A stretch of 64,000 nucleotides of DNA. It comes from Gemmatimonadota bacterium (GTDB lineage: Bacteria > Gemmatimonadota > Gemmatimonadetes > Gemmatimonadales > GWC2-71-9). Of this stretch, positions 33,886 through 41,591 are shown one piece after another (position 1 is the first letter of the stretch; every line of letters starts with the position of its first letter). Location: assembly GCA_016704275.1 (NCBI GenBank), contig JADJAK010000009.1, positions 23,923-87,922 of the forward strand. The letters are read 5' to 3'. The notes beneath the pieces were generated by a model. That model was not told the DNA's origin. It made no database searches and saw only the letters and a list, made by a program, of their open reading frames with translations. A program made the translations under genes and the position numbers.

Positions 33886-34908
33886 ATGACCGAACCGGCT
33901 CGTCAACTCCACCCCGCCTACGAGATGCCCCGCCACCCTGAACTGGTCCGGGCGCCTCAAGTATCGACGGCGGTCGATGCTCCCCCGAGCACCGCGGGCC
34001 GGCCGACGCCAACGCCGTCAGCGACCGACGCTGCGCGCCGGGGCCGTTGGAAGATCTGGGGCTGGACCTTTGGCGTGGCGTTGCCGTTGGCTGCCGTGAA
34101 CCTGATCGGTGCCCCGTACTACCTGGAACCGATGGCCGAGCGGGTTCGCCATCCGTGGCACGCCATGCTCCGCCCGTCGGGGACCGTCGGCCTGACCGCC
34201 GGGATCATCGCGGTCGCGATCTTCATTTTCCTCTGGCTCTACCCGCTCCGGAAGAAGTACAAGCGCCTCGCCTTCCTCGGCTCGCTCGGCAAATGGATGG
34301 ATGTTCACGTCGCCACGGCCCTGGCGATGCCCCTCCTGTTGGCGATTCATGCGACCTGGCGCGCCGATGGCGTGATCGGACTCGGGCTCCTCTCGATGAT
34401 GGTCGTGATCGCCAGCGGCGTGATCGGCCGCTACCTCTACGTCCGGATTCCGCGCGCCCGGAATGGCGTCGAGCTGACGCGCGAGGAAGTCGCCGGGCGG
34501 CGGCGCGAATTGATCGGTGAGCTGGCCGAGACGACCGGACTCGGCGTCGACGTGGTCGAACGCACGCTTGCGGTCGGGGCGCCGGTGGAGGCCGAACAGA
34601 GCCTCGGCAAGATCTTCCTCCGACTGCTCGCCGACGATCTCACGCGGTGGCGCCGCACCTCGGAGCTGCAGCGCCGGTGGGCCGGTGTCGCGCCTGCCGG
34701 CCGGCCGCTGAGCAAGGCTGCGCTCGGCGAGGCGGTGCGCCTGGCGTCGCAGGAGATGTCGCTGGAGCAGCAGTCGCGCATGCTCGAGGCGACCCATCGG
34801 GTCTTCCGGTTCTGGCACGTGGCTCACCGTCCCTTCGCGGTGACGGCAATGGTTGCGGTCATCATCCACATCGTCGTCGTCCTCGCCGTCGGCGTGGTGC
34901 GGTACTAG
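33886..34908 (+). CDS. His-rich inner-membrane cytochrome b-like protein
   Basis: The ATG at 33886 is preferred because GAGG sits six bases before it; the ATG at 33865 has no ribosome site. The 340-residue product has a Pro-rich N-terminus and about five membrane helices (57-79, 102-119, 142-158, 163-186, 315-337). Histidines lie at helix ends and faces in heme-ligand-like positions: 89, 92, 141, 155, 311, 314 and 328. The pair 141/155 and the pair 314/328 are each 14 residues apart, as in di-heme b-type four-helix bundles. An extended charged loop separates helices 4 and 5. It is the first gene of an operon with an Fe-S flavoprotein and two multiheme cytochromes, so it probably moves electrons between quinol or the flavoprotein and periplasmic hemes. 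Exact family not identified. Confidence 0.75.
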   Translation: MTEPARQLHPAYEMPRHPELVRAPQVSTAVDAPPSTAGRPTPTPSATDAARRGRWKIWGWTFGVALPLAAVNLIGAPYYLEPMAERVRHPWHAMLRPSGTVGLTAGIIAVAIFIFLWLYPLRKKYKRLAFLGSLGKWMDVHVATALAMPLLLAIHATWRADGVIGLGLLSMMVVIASGVIGRYLYVRIPRARNGVELTREEVAGRRRELIGELAETTGLGVDVVERTLAVGAPVEAEQSLGKIFLRLLADDLTRWRRTSELQRRWAGVAPAGRPLSKAALGEAVRLASQEMSLEQQSRMLEATHRVFRFWHVAHRPFAVTAMVAVIIHIVVVLAVGVVRY

Positions 34909-34917
34909 GCCGCGACC

Positions 34918-36345
34918 ATGGAATCCCTCGCGACCCTCCTCGCCTTCGTCCTGATCACCGGGCTCGCCATCCGCATGCACCTGCGCGCAACGGCGAAGGC
35001 CGGCGGCGGGTCGGCCATGATGCCGAATTGTCCGCGGTGCGGCACGGCGCTCCACGTCGGGGCGATGCGGTGCCGTCAGTGCGGTGCGCCGCAGCAGGCC
35101 TACGAACTGGTCTCGGCGCCGGTCGTCGAGGGGGAGCTCGCGGCCGGGAGCGGGGCGCCCAAGGCGATGGTGCGAGCCGATGTCTGCGTCGGCTGCGGAA
35201 CGTGCGTGGACGCCTGCCCGGAGCCGGGCGCGATCACCATGCACAAGAAGCTTGCGGTGGTGGATGACGCGCTGTGCAAGGGCCACGGCGAATGCGTGGC
35301 GGCCTGCCCGGTCGGTGGCATCCTGGTGACGACGGGCGCGGCGGTGAACCGGGTCTCGGTCCCGCTGGTCAATGCCAACTTCGAGAGCAATCTCCCCGGC
35401 CTCTACATCGTCGGCGAACTCGGCGGACGCGGGCTCATCAAGAACGCCGTGAACGAGGGCCGACTGGCGGTCGAACACATCGCGTCGACGCTGGCACCGG
35501 CGACGGCCGACGAACGCGATGCGGTCGACGTGCTGATCGTTGGCAGCGGTCCGGCCGGCCTCAGCGCCGGTGTCGAGGCGATCCGCAGCGGGCTCAAGTA
35601 CGTGATGGTCGAGCAGGGCTCGTTGTCGGAGAGTGTGCGGAAATATCCGCGCCACAAGTTGCTGCTCGCGGAACCGATCCAGATGCCGCTCTACGGCAAC
35701 CTCTGGGTCGCGGACACCTCCAAGGAGGCGTTGCTTCGCGCGTGGGAGAGCATCGTGGCGAGCAGCGGGCTCCAGGTGCGCACCGGTGAGCGCGTCCTGA
35801 AGGTCACGCCCGAAGGGACGCTCTTCGACGTCGAGACGTCGGCCGGCCGCTATCGGACGCGCCGCGTGGTGCTCGCGATGGGGCGCCGTGGCTCACCGCG
35901 GAAGCTCGGCGTGGTCGGCGAGGAACTGAGCAAGGTCGTCTACGAGATCGTCGAGATGGAGCAGTTCGCCGGGCGGCGGGTCTTGGTGGTCGGTGGCGGC
36001 GACAGCGCGATCGAATCAGCAGTGGGTCTCGGGAATCAGGATGGCACCACGGTGCAGCTCTCCTACCGTGGTGAGTCGTTCCCACGGATCAAGCCGCGGA
36101 ATCAGGAGAAGCTCGATCGGGCGGTGGCGGCCGGGCGGATCACCTTGCTGCTGCAGACGCAGCTGCGCGAGGTGCGCGCCGAGGTGGCGGTCCTGGAGGG
36201 GCCGGCCGGCGCGATGATCATCCCGAACGATGACGTGGTGATCCGGATCGGTGGTGATGCGCCGTTTGCATTCCTCGAGCAGATCGGCGTGCGCATCGTG
36301 CAGAAGGACGTGCCGATCCCTCGCGACGTCGAGAAGGTGAGCTGA
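34918..36345 (+). CDS. Membrane-tethered zinc-ribbon/ferredoxin/flavoprotein reductase
   Basis: The 475-residue product is a domain fusion: a membrane helix (about 4-19), a zinc ribbon (Cys38/41/52/55), a two-cluster ferredoxin, then an FAD/NAD(P) thioredoxin-reductase-like domain with GSGPAG (209-214) and VVGGGDSA (357-364). The first Fe-S site is standard (Cys90/93/96/100). The second has Cys120, Cys126 and Cys130, but His123 stands in the normal second-cysteine position (CKGHGEC). A VPGLY-like closing motif (SNLPGLYIVGELGG, about 158-171) is placed before the FAD motif rather than at the C-terminus, which suggests a circular permutation. It would pass electrons between NAD(P)H and the membrane cytochrome. 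The cytochrome gene ends nine bases upstream. Confidence 0.88.
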   Translation: MESLATLLAFVLITGLAIRMHLRATAKAGGGSAMMPNCPRCGTALHVGAMRCRQCGAPQQAYELVSAPVVEGELAAGSGAPKAMVRADVCVGCGTCVDACPEPGAITMHKKLAVVDDALCKGHGECVAACPVGGILVTTGAAVNRVSVPLVNANFESNLPGLYIVGELGGRGLIKNAVNEGRLAVEHIASTLAPATADERDAVDVLIVGSGPAGLSAGVEAIRSGLKYVMVEQGSLSESVRKYPRHKLLLAEPIQMPLYGNLWVADTSKEALLRAWESIVASSGLQVRTGERVLKVTPEGTLFDVETSAGRYRTRRVVLAMGRRGSPRKLGVVGEELSKVVYEIVEMEQFAGRRVLVVGGGDSAIESAVGLGNQDGTTVQLSYRGESFPRIKPRNQEKLDRAVAAGRITLLLQTQLREVRAEVAVLEGPAGAMIIPNDDVVIRIGGDAPFAFLEQIGVRIVQKDVPIPRDVEKVS

Positions 36346-38358
36346 TTGCGCTGGCTTCGGTGGCTTGGGCTGGTGGTTCTGTTGCTGCCGGGACGAGTGG
36401 ATGCGCAGATCTCGCCGGGTGCGCTGGCGAAGGCGCACCAGGCGCTCGAAGGGGCGACCAAGTGCTCGCAGTGCCATGGCCCCGCGAAGGACGCGATGCC
36501 ACGACTCTGTCTGAGTTGCCACAAGGAAGTGACGCTGCTGGTGTCGCAGGGGCGTGGGTATCACGCGCGCGAGGCGAAGACGTCGGGGAAGAGCTGCGCG
36601 TCGTGCCATCCGGACCATGCCGGTCGCGAGTTCGCGATGATCGCCTGGCCGGCCGGCGGCCGCGACCGCTTCGATCACCGCGGCGCGGGGTGGGCGTTGG
36701 AGGGGAAGCATGCGCCGCTCGCCTGCGCCAAGTGTCACGTGGCGAAGTACCGGACCGACCCGGCGGCGCTGATCTCGCCGCGAAAGGGATCACCGGGGTG
36801 GATGGGGCTGGAGACGGCCTGCGCGTCATGCCACGCCACGGACGACCCGCACCAGAAGTCGCTGGGGCCGAAGTGCGAGAAATGCCACACCGCCGAAGCA
36901 TGGGATCCGGCCCCGAAATTTGATCACATGAATTCCCGATATCGTCTGACGGGGGCCCATGAGCAGGTGACCTGCAACGCCTGTCACCTCGCGCCGACAC
37001 TCCGTATTGCACCGGATGCCACGGGGAAGCGGAACCCCCTGTACCGCCCCCTGCCGTTCGCCGAATGCTCGAGTTGCCATGCCGACCCGCACAAGGGACG
37101 GCTGTCATCGAAATGCAGTGATTGTCACGTTACGCAGGGGTTTGATGTGCTCGATCGTCGCGGCTTCAACCACTCGCTGACTCGCTACCCACTCCTTGGC
37201 AAGCATCGCCAGGTGGGTTGCGACGCATGTCACGGGCGGGACATGGCGAAGCCACGACCGGTCTCCACCACCTGCACCTCCTGCCATGCCGACCGGCATG
37301 CCGGGGAGGCGACGCTGGCCGGCGCGGTGGTCGACTGCGCCGCCTGCCATCGCGTCGAAGGCTTCGCCCCATCGACCTTCACCGTGGCCCAGCACGGCAC
37401 GGCGCGGTACCCGCTCGGCGGCAAGCATCGCGTGGTCCCCTGCGCCTCCTGCCACAAGGCGACCAAGGCGCCCGGGGCTGCCGCGGCGGCAAGCGTGACG
37501 CACCTGCGGGTCGCCTTCGCCACCTGCACGTCGTGCCACGTCGACGCACACGGCGCGCAGCTCCCCGGGACGGCGTGCGAGAGCTGCCACAGCGATCTCG
37601 GCTGGAAGGAGCTCCGGTACGATCGGGCCACGCACAGCACGACGACACTGCCCCTCGAGGGACGGCACGCGGCGATTGCCTGCACGGATTGCCACTCGGC
37701 GTCCCGCAGCGGCCTGCCGACCTTCGCGAAGACGACCGCGCTCGGTACCGCTGGCCTCCGGTTCAAACTGCCAGAGACCCGCTGTGCCGCGTGCCACGCC
37801 GATCCGCACGCCATTGCCGGCGAGACGCGCCGTCGTGACACGACCCTCACCTGCGGCGACTGCCACTCGGCGACGACGTTCCGCCCGTCGACGGTCGGGA
37901 TGGAATCGCATGCGCGGTTCTCGTTTGCCCTCGAAGGCGCCCATCGCGCGGTGCCCTGTCGAGAGTGTCACAGCGGACTGCCGGCGTCGAGCGGCGTTGC
38001 GACGGGCCGGGCGTCGCTCGTCGGGGCGTCCAGGACGATGCCACGGGTGGCGCTGGGCGTGCCGAAGGGCACCAGCTGCGCCAGCTGCCATCAGACTCCG
38101 CACGGCACGCAGTTCGACGCGAGGGCCGACAAGGGCCGGTGCGAGGCGTGCCACACCAGCGATCGCTTTGTCGGGACGCTCCGCTTCGATCATGAACAGC
38201 AATCGGCGTTTTCGCTCAAGGGGGCACATGCCACGGTTCCCTGCGCCAAGTGTCATCGCACCGAGCAGGTTGGTGGAACCGCACGGGTGATCTATCGGCC
38301 CGTCGCCACGAGCTGCGAGAGTTGTCACAAGGCCAAGCCGGCCGGAGGGGTGCAATGA
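36346..38358 (+). CDS. 23-heme c-type cytochrome (periplasmic relay)
   Basis: The TTG start immediately follows the upstream stop, with no spacer. The 670-residue product has a signal peptide (LGLVVLLLPGRVDAQ) and 23 CXXCH heme-binding motifs that I counted along its length, about one per 29 residues. Many are followed by a spaced His (DPHKG, ADRHAGE, DAHGAQ) that could be the distal axial ligand. Blocks of FDHxxxRYxLxGxHxxVxCxxCH recur, showing an evolutionary repeat, but the spacing is irregular, unlike the next gene. It is not similar in size to OmcS-like nanowires. It most likely bridges the periplasm between the inner-membrane module and the outer-membrane barrel. The stop overlaps the next ATG (ATGA). 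Confidence 0.93.
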   Translation: MRWLRWLGLVVLLLPGRVDAQISPGALAKAHQALEGATKCSQCHGPAKDAMPRLCLSCHKEVTLLVSQGRGYHAREAKTSGKSCASCHPDHAGREFAMIAWPAGGRDRFDHRGAGWALEGKHAPLACAKCHVAKYRTDPAALISPRKGSPGWMGLETACASCHATDDPHQKSLGPKCEKCHTAEAWDPAPKFDHMNSRYRLTGAHEQVTCNACHLAPTLRIAPDATGKRNPLYRPLPFAECSSCHADPHKGRLSSKCSDCHVTQGFDVLDRRGFNHSLTRYPLLGKHRQVGCDACHGRDMAKPRPVSTTCTSCHADRHAGEATLAGAVVDCAACHRVEGFAPSTFTVAQHGTARYPLGGKHRVVPCASCHKATKAPGAAAAASVTHLRVAFATCTSCHVDAHGAQLPGTACESCHSDLGWKELRYDRATHSTTTLPLEGRHAAIACTDCHSASRSGLPTFAKTTALGTAGLRFKLPETRCAACHADPHAIAGETRRRDTTLTCGDCHSATTFRPSTVGMESHARFSFALEGAHRAVPCRECHSGLPASSGVATGRASLVGASRTMPRVALGVPKGTSCASCHQTPHGTQFDARADKGRCEACHTSDRFVGTLRFDHEQQSAFSLKGAHATVPCAKCHRTEQVGGTARVIYRPVATSCESCHKAKPAGGVQ

Positions 38359-41300
38359 CACGCGTCTTGCTGCGCGGCCTGTCGGCCGCCGTGGTGCTGC
38401 TGTCGCTCCTCGTTGGCCGCGCCCCGGCGCAGTCCGGCGCCAATCCGCACGGTCCGGCGATCGGGGCCTGCGCCACCTGCCATCGTCCCGAGGGGTGGAA
38501 GCCGGTGCGGATCGCAGCCACGTACCGGCACGCCGAGCGGACCTTTCCGCTCGACGGGGCGCACGCGACGGCGACGTGTACCGCCTGCCATACGACCTTG
38601 GAGTTCTCGAAGACCAAGGCCACCTGCGCGTCATGCCATCAGGACGTCCACCGCAGCGAGCTCGGCACCGAGTGCGCGCGATGCCATACCACGCGCAGCT
38701 TCACCGACCAGGCGCGGCTCTCCCGCCTGCACGAGGAGAATCGCTTTCCGCTCCGCGGGGCGCACGTGGCGACGGCCTGTGAGGCGTGTCACACCCCGAC
38801 CAGCGCCGGGCAGCCCCAGTTCGCGAATCGTCCGTCGACCTGCATCAGCTGCCACCGCGCGGACTACGACAAGGCGGCGGCGCCCAAGCACTCGGCCGCG
38901 GGGTTCCCCACCAACTGCCTCACCTGCCACAGCGAGACCGCCTGGCGAGGCGCCCCGTTCGACCACCAGACGACCCAGTTTCCGCTGACGGGGGCGCACT
39001 CGGCGACCCAGTGCGCCAGCTGTCACGCGGACGGTGTCTATCGCGGCAAGCCGACGACCTGCATCTCCTGCCATCAGCCGCAGTTCGACCAGACCACGAT
39101 GCCGGCGCACCGCGCGGCCGCCTTCTCCACCGATTGCACCACCTGCCACACCACCACGGTATGGCGCGGGGCGACCTTCGACCACAATACGACCACCTTC
39201 CCGCTGACCGGTGGTCACCAGGCGACGCAGTGCGCCGCCTGCCATACCGATGGCGTCTTCAAGGGGAAGGCAACCAGCTGCGTTTCCTGCCATCGCCCGA
39301 ATTTCGACCAGACCAAGACGCCGCCGCACGGCGCGGCCGGTTTCTCGACCGATTGCACCACCTGCCACACGACCAGTCGCTGGCTCGGGTCGCCGTTCAA
39401 TCACACGACGACGCGCTTCCCGCTTACGGGTGGACACCAGCCGCTGACCTGCGCCTCCTGCCACGCTGACGGCGTGTACAAGGGGAAGGCGATGACCTGC
39501 GTGTCGTGTCACCGGCAGAACTTCGACCGCACGACCGTGCCGCCGCACGTGGCGGCCGGCTACTCCACCGACTGCGCCAGCTGCCACAACTCGACGGCCT
39601 GGCTCGGTGCCGGCTTCAATCACAACACCACCCGCTTCCCGCTGACCGGCGGGCACCAGGCGGTGACCTGCGCGTCGTGCCATGCCGATGGCGTCTACCG
39701 CGGCCGGTCGATGACCTGCGTCTCCTGCCATCGGCAGAGCTTCGATCAGGCGCGGACCCCGCCGCACGCGTCCGCCGGCTTCTCGACCGAGTGCACCACC
39801 TGCCATACCACCACCCGGTGGCAGGGGGGGACGTTCAACCATTCGACGACGCAATTCCCGCTGACGGGCGGACACCTCACCGCGACCTGCGCCTCGTGTC
39901 ACGCCGACGGCGTGTACCGCGGCAAGTCGCAGAACTGCGTGTCGTGCCATCGCACCAACTACGATGCCACCCGGACCCCGGCCCATGCGGCGGCGGGGTA
40001 CACGACGGACTGTACCGCCTGTCACACCACGACCCAGTGGCTCGGCGCGACGTTCAACCACACCACGACCCGCTTCCCGCTGACCGGCGGGCACCTCACG
40101 GCGACCTGCGCGTCGTGTCACGCCGATGGCGTGTACCGGGGCAAGCCGACGACGTGCATCTCGTGTCACCGGACCAACTATGACGCCACCCGGACGCCGG
40201 CCCATGCGGCCGCGGGGTACTCGACCGACTGCACCACCTGCCACACGACGACGCAGTGGCTCGGCGCCAACTTCAATCACAGCACGACCCGCTTCCCGCT
40301 GACCGGTGGCCATCTCACGGCGACGTGCGCCTCCTGTCACGCCGATGGCGTCTATCGGGGCAAGTCGACGGCGTGCCTGTCGTGTCACCAGGCCGACTTC
40401 ACGCGCACCACCACGCCGCCGCACGCGGCCGCAGGTTTCGCAACCGATTGCACCACCTGCCATACCACGACCCGGTGGCAGGGCGCGACCTTCAACCACG
40501 GGACTACGCGATTCCCGCTGACTGGCGGTCACCAGGCGGCGTCGTGCGCTTCCTGCCACGCCGACAACGTTTACCGCGGCAAGTCGATGACCTGCGTCTC
40601 GTGCCACCGCACTGACTATGACGGTACGCGGACGCCGGCACATGCCGCGGCAGGCTACTCCACCGACTGCACCACCTGTCACACCACCACGCGGTGGCAG
40701 GGTGCGACCTTCAACCACAGCACCACGCGGTTCCCGCTGACCGGCGGCCATCTCACGGCGACGTGCGCGTCCTGTCACGCCGATGGCGTCTATGCCGGGA
40801 AGTCGACCACCTGCGTGTCGTGTCACCGCACCAACTACGACGCGACCCGGACCCCGGCGCACGCGGCGGCCGGCTACTCGACCGACTGCACCACCTGCCA
40901 TACCACCACCCAGTGGCTTGGCGCGACGTTCAATCACAGCACGACGCAATTCCCGCTCACCGGGGCCCACCAGGCCGTGAGCTGCGCGAGCTGCCACGCC
41001 GACGGTGTCTATCGCGGCAAGCCGACGACCTGCATCTCGTGCCACCAGACGGACTTCAGTCGGACCACGACGCCCCCGCATGCCGCGGCCGGCTTCTCAA
41101 CGACCTGCACGACCTGCCACACGACGACGCGGTGGGAGGGGGCGACCTTCAACCATGGCACGACTGCGTTCCCGCTGACCGGCGCGCACATCACGACCAG
41201 CTGTGCCACGTGCCACCTGAACAACGTCTATCGCGGCTTGCCGGCGACCTGCATCTCCTGCCACCAGCAGGACTACACCTCGGCGACCAATCCGTCGCAC

Positions 41301-41591
41301 TCGGGGTCGGCGTTCCCGACGACCTGTGCCACCTGCCACACCACGACGCGCTGGCAGGGTGCGACGTTCGACCACGACGGCCCCTACTTCCCGATCTATT
41401 CGGGCAACCACCGCGGGCGTTGGGCGAGCTGTGCCACCTGCCACACGGCCCCGGGCAACTACGCGGTGTACACCTGCATGAGCTCGGGCTGCCATTCGCG
41501 CACCAGCACCGATTCCGAGCATCGCGGGCGGAGCGGGTATCAGTACGTCGCGACCGCCTGCTACTCCTGTCACCCGCGGGGTCGCTCATGA
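38355..41591 (+). CDS. Giant repeat c-type cytochrome, about 43 heme sites
   Basis: The ATG at 38355 overlaps the previous stop. The 1078-residue product has a signal peptide (LLSLLVGRAPAQ), seven irregular N-terminal CXXCH sites, then eleven tandem units of 73 residues. I count 42 canonical CXXCH and one CX4CH (CMSSGCH, near the C-terminus). Each unit has three CXXCH plus three other conserved His (in P-H-A-A-A-G, F-N-H-x-T-T and G-G-H), giving one candidate distal ligand per heme. The closing part (FPIYSGNHRGRW and CYSCHPRG) is distinct and probably caps the array. The rigid repeat suggests a long heme wire. Extracellular or outer-membrane location is inferred from the operon and the following barrel gene. 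Similar three-heme repeat cytochromes are known only as unstudied genome entries, to my knowledge. Confidence 0.95.
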   Translation: MTRVLLRGLSAAVVLLSLLVGRAPAQSGANPHGPAIGACATCHRPEGWKPVRIAATYRHAERTFPLDGAHATATCTACHTTLEFSKTKATCASCHQDVHRSELGTECARCHTTRSFTDQARLSRLHEENRFPLRGAHVATACEACHTPTSAGQPQFANRPSTCISCHRADYDKAAAPKHSAAGFPTNCLTCHSETAWRGAPFDHQTTQFPLTGAHSATQCASCHADGVYRGKPTTCISCHQPQFDQTTMPAHRAAAFSTDCTTCHTTTVWRGATFDHNTTTFPLTGGHQATQCAACHTDGVFKGKATSCVSCHRPNFDQTKTPPHGAAGFSTDCTTCHTTSRWLGSPFNHTTTRFPLTGGHQPLTCASCHADGVYKGKAMTCVSCHRQNFDRTTVPPHVAAGYSTDCASCHNSTAWLGAGFNHNTTRFPLTGGHQAVTCASCHADGVYRGRSMTCVSCHRQSFDQARTPPHASAGFSTECTTCHTTTRWQGGTFNHSTTQFPLTGGHLTATCASCHADGVYRGKSQNCVSCHRTNYDATRTPAHAAAGYTTDCTACHTTTQWLGATFNHTTTRFPLTGGHLTATCASCHADGVYRGKPTTCISCHRTNYDATRTPAHAAAGYSTDCTTCHTTTQWLGANFNHSTTRFPLTGGHLTATCASCHADGVYRGKSTACLSCHQADFTRTTTPPHAAAGFATDCTTCHTTTRWQGATFNHGTTRFPLTGGHQAASCASCHADNVYRGKSMTCVSCHRTDYDGTRTPAHAAAGYSTDCTTCHTTTRWQGATFNHSTTRFPLTGGHLTATCASCHADGVYAGKSTTCVSCHRTNYDATRTPAHAAAGYSTDCTTCHTTTQWLGATFNHSTTQFPLTGAHQAVSCASCHADGVYRGKPTTCISCHQTDFSRTTTPPHAAAGFSTTCTTCHTTTRWEGATFNHGTTAFPLTGAHITTSCATCHLNNVYRGLPATCISCHQQDYTSATNPSHSGSAFPTTCATCHTTTRWQGATFDHDGPYFPIYSGNHRGRWASCATCHTAPGNYAVYTCMSSGCHSRTSTDSEHRGRSGYQYVATACYSCHPRGRS
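39012..41420 (+). repeat. Eleven tandem 219-bp units coding three-heme repeats
   Basis: The first cysteine codon of the unit recurs every 219 bases from 39012 to 41202 with no insertion or deletion. The last unit runs three codons longer. A twelfth, degenerate unit starts at 38778, 234 bases earlier. Units 5-7 and 8-10 show the same AAB order of two subtypes (RTNYDATRTPAHAAAGY and QxDFxRTTTPPHAAAGF), consistent with a 657-bp triplet duplication. Confidence 0.95.

Noticed and set aside
38631..41081. An 816-residue repetitive minus-strand open frame opposite the giant cytochrome
   Set aside because: Its repeats are just the antisense of the heme repeats; the plus strand has signal peptide and heme motifs.
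39012..41420. CRISPR-like regular repetition
   Set aside because: The 219-bp period is coding, has no short conserved repeat with variable spacer, and no cas genes are near.
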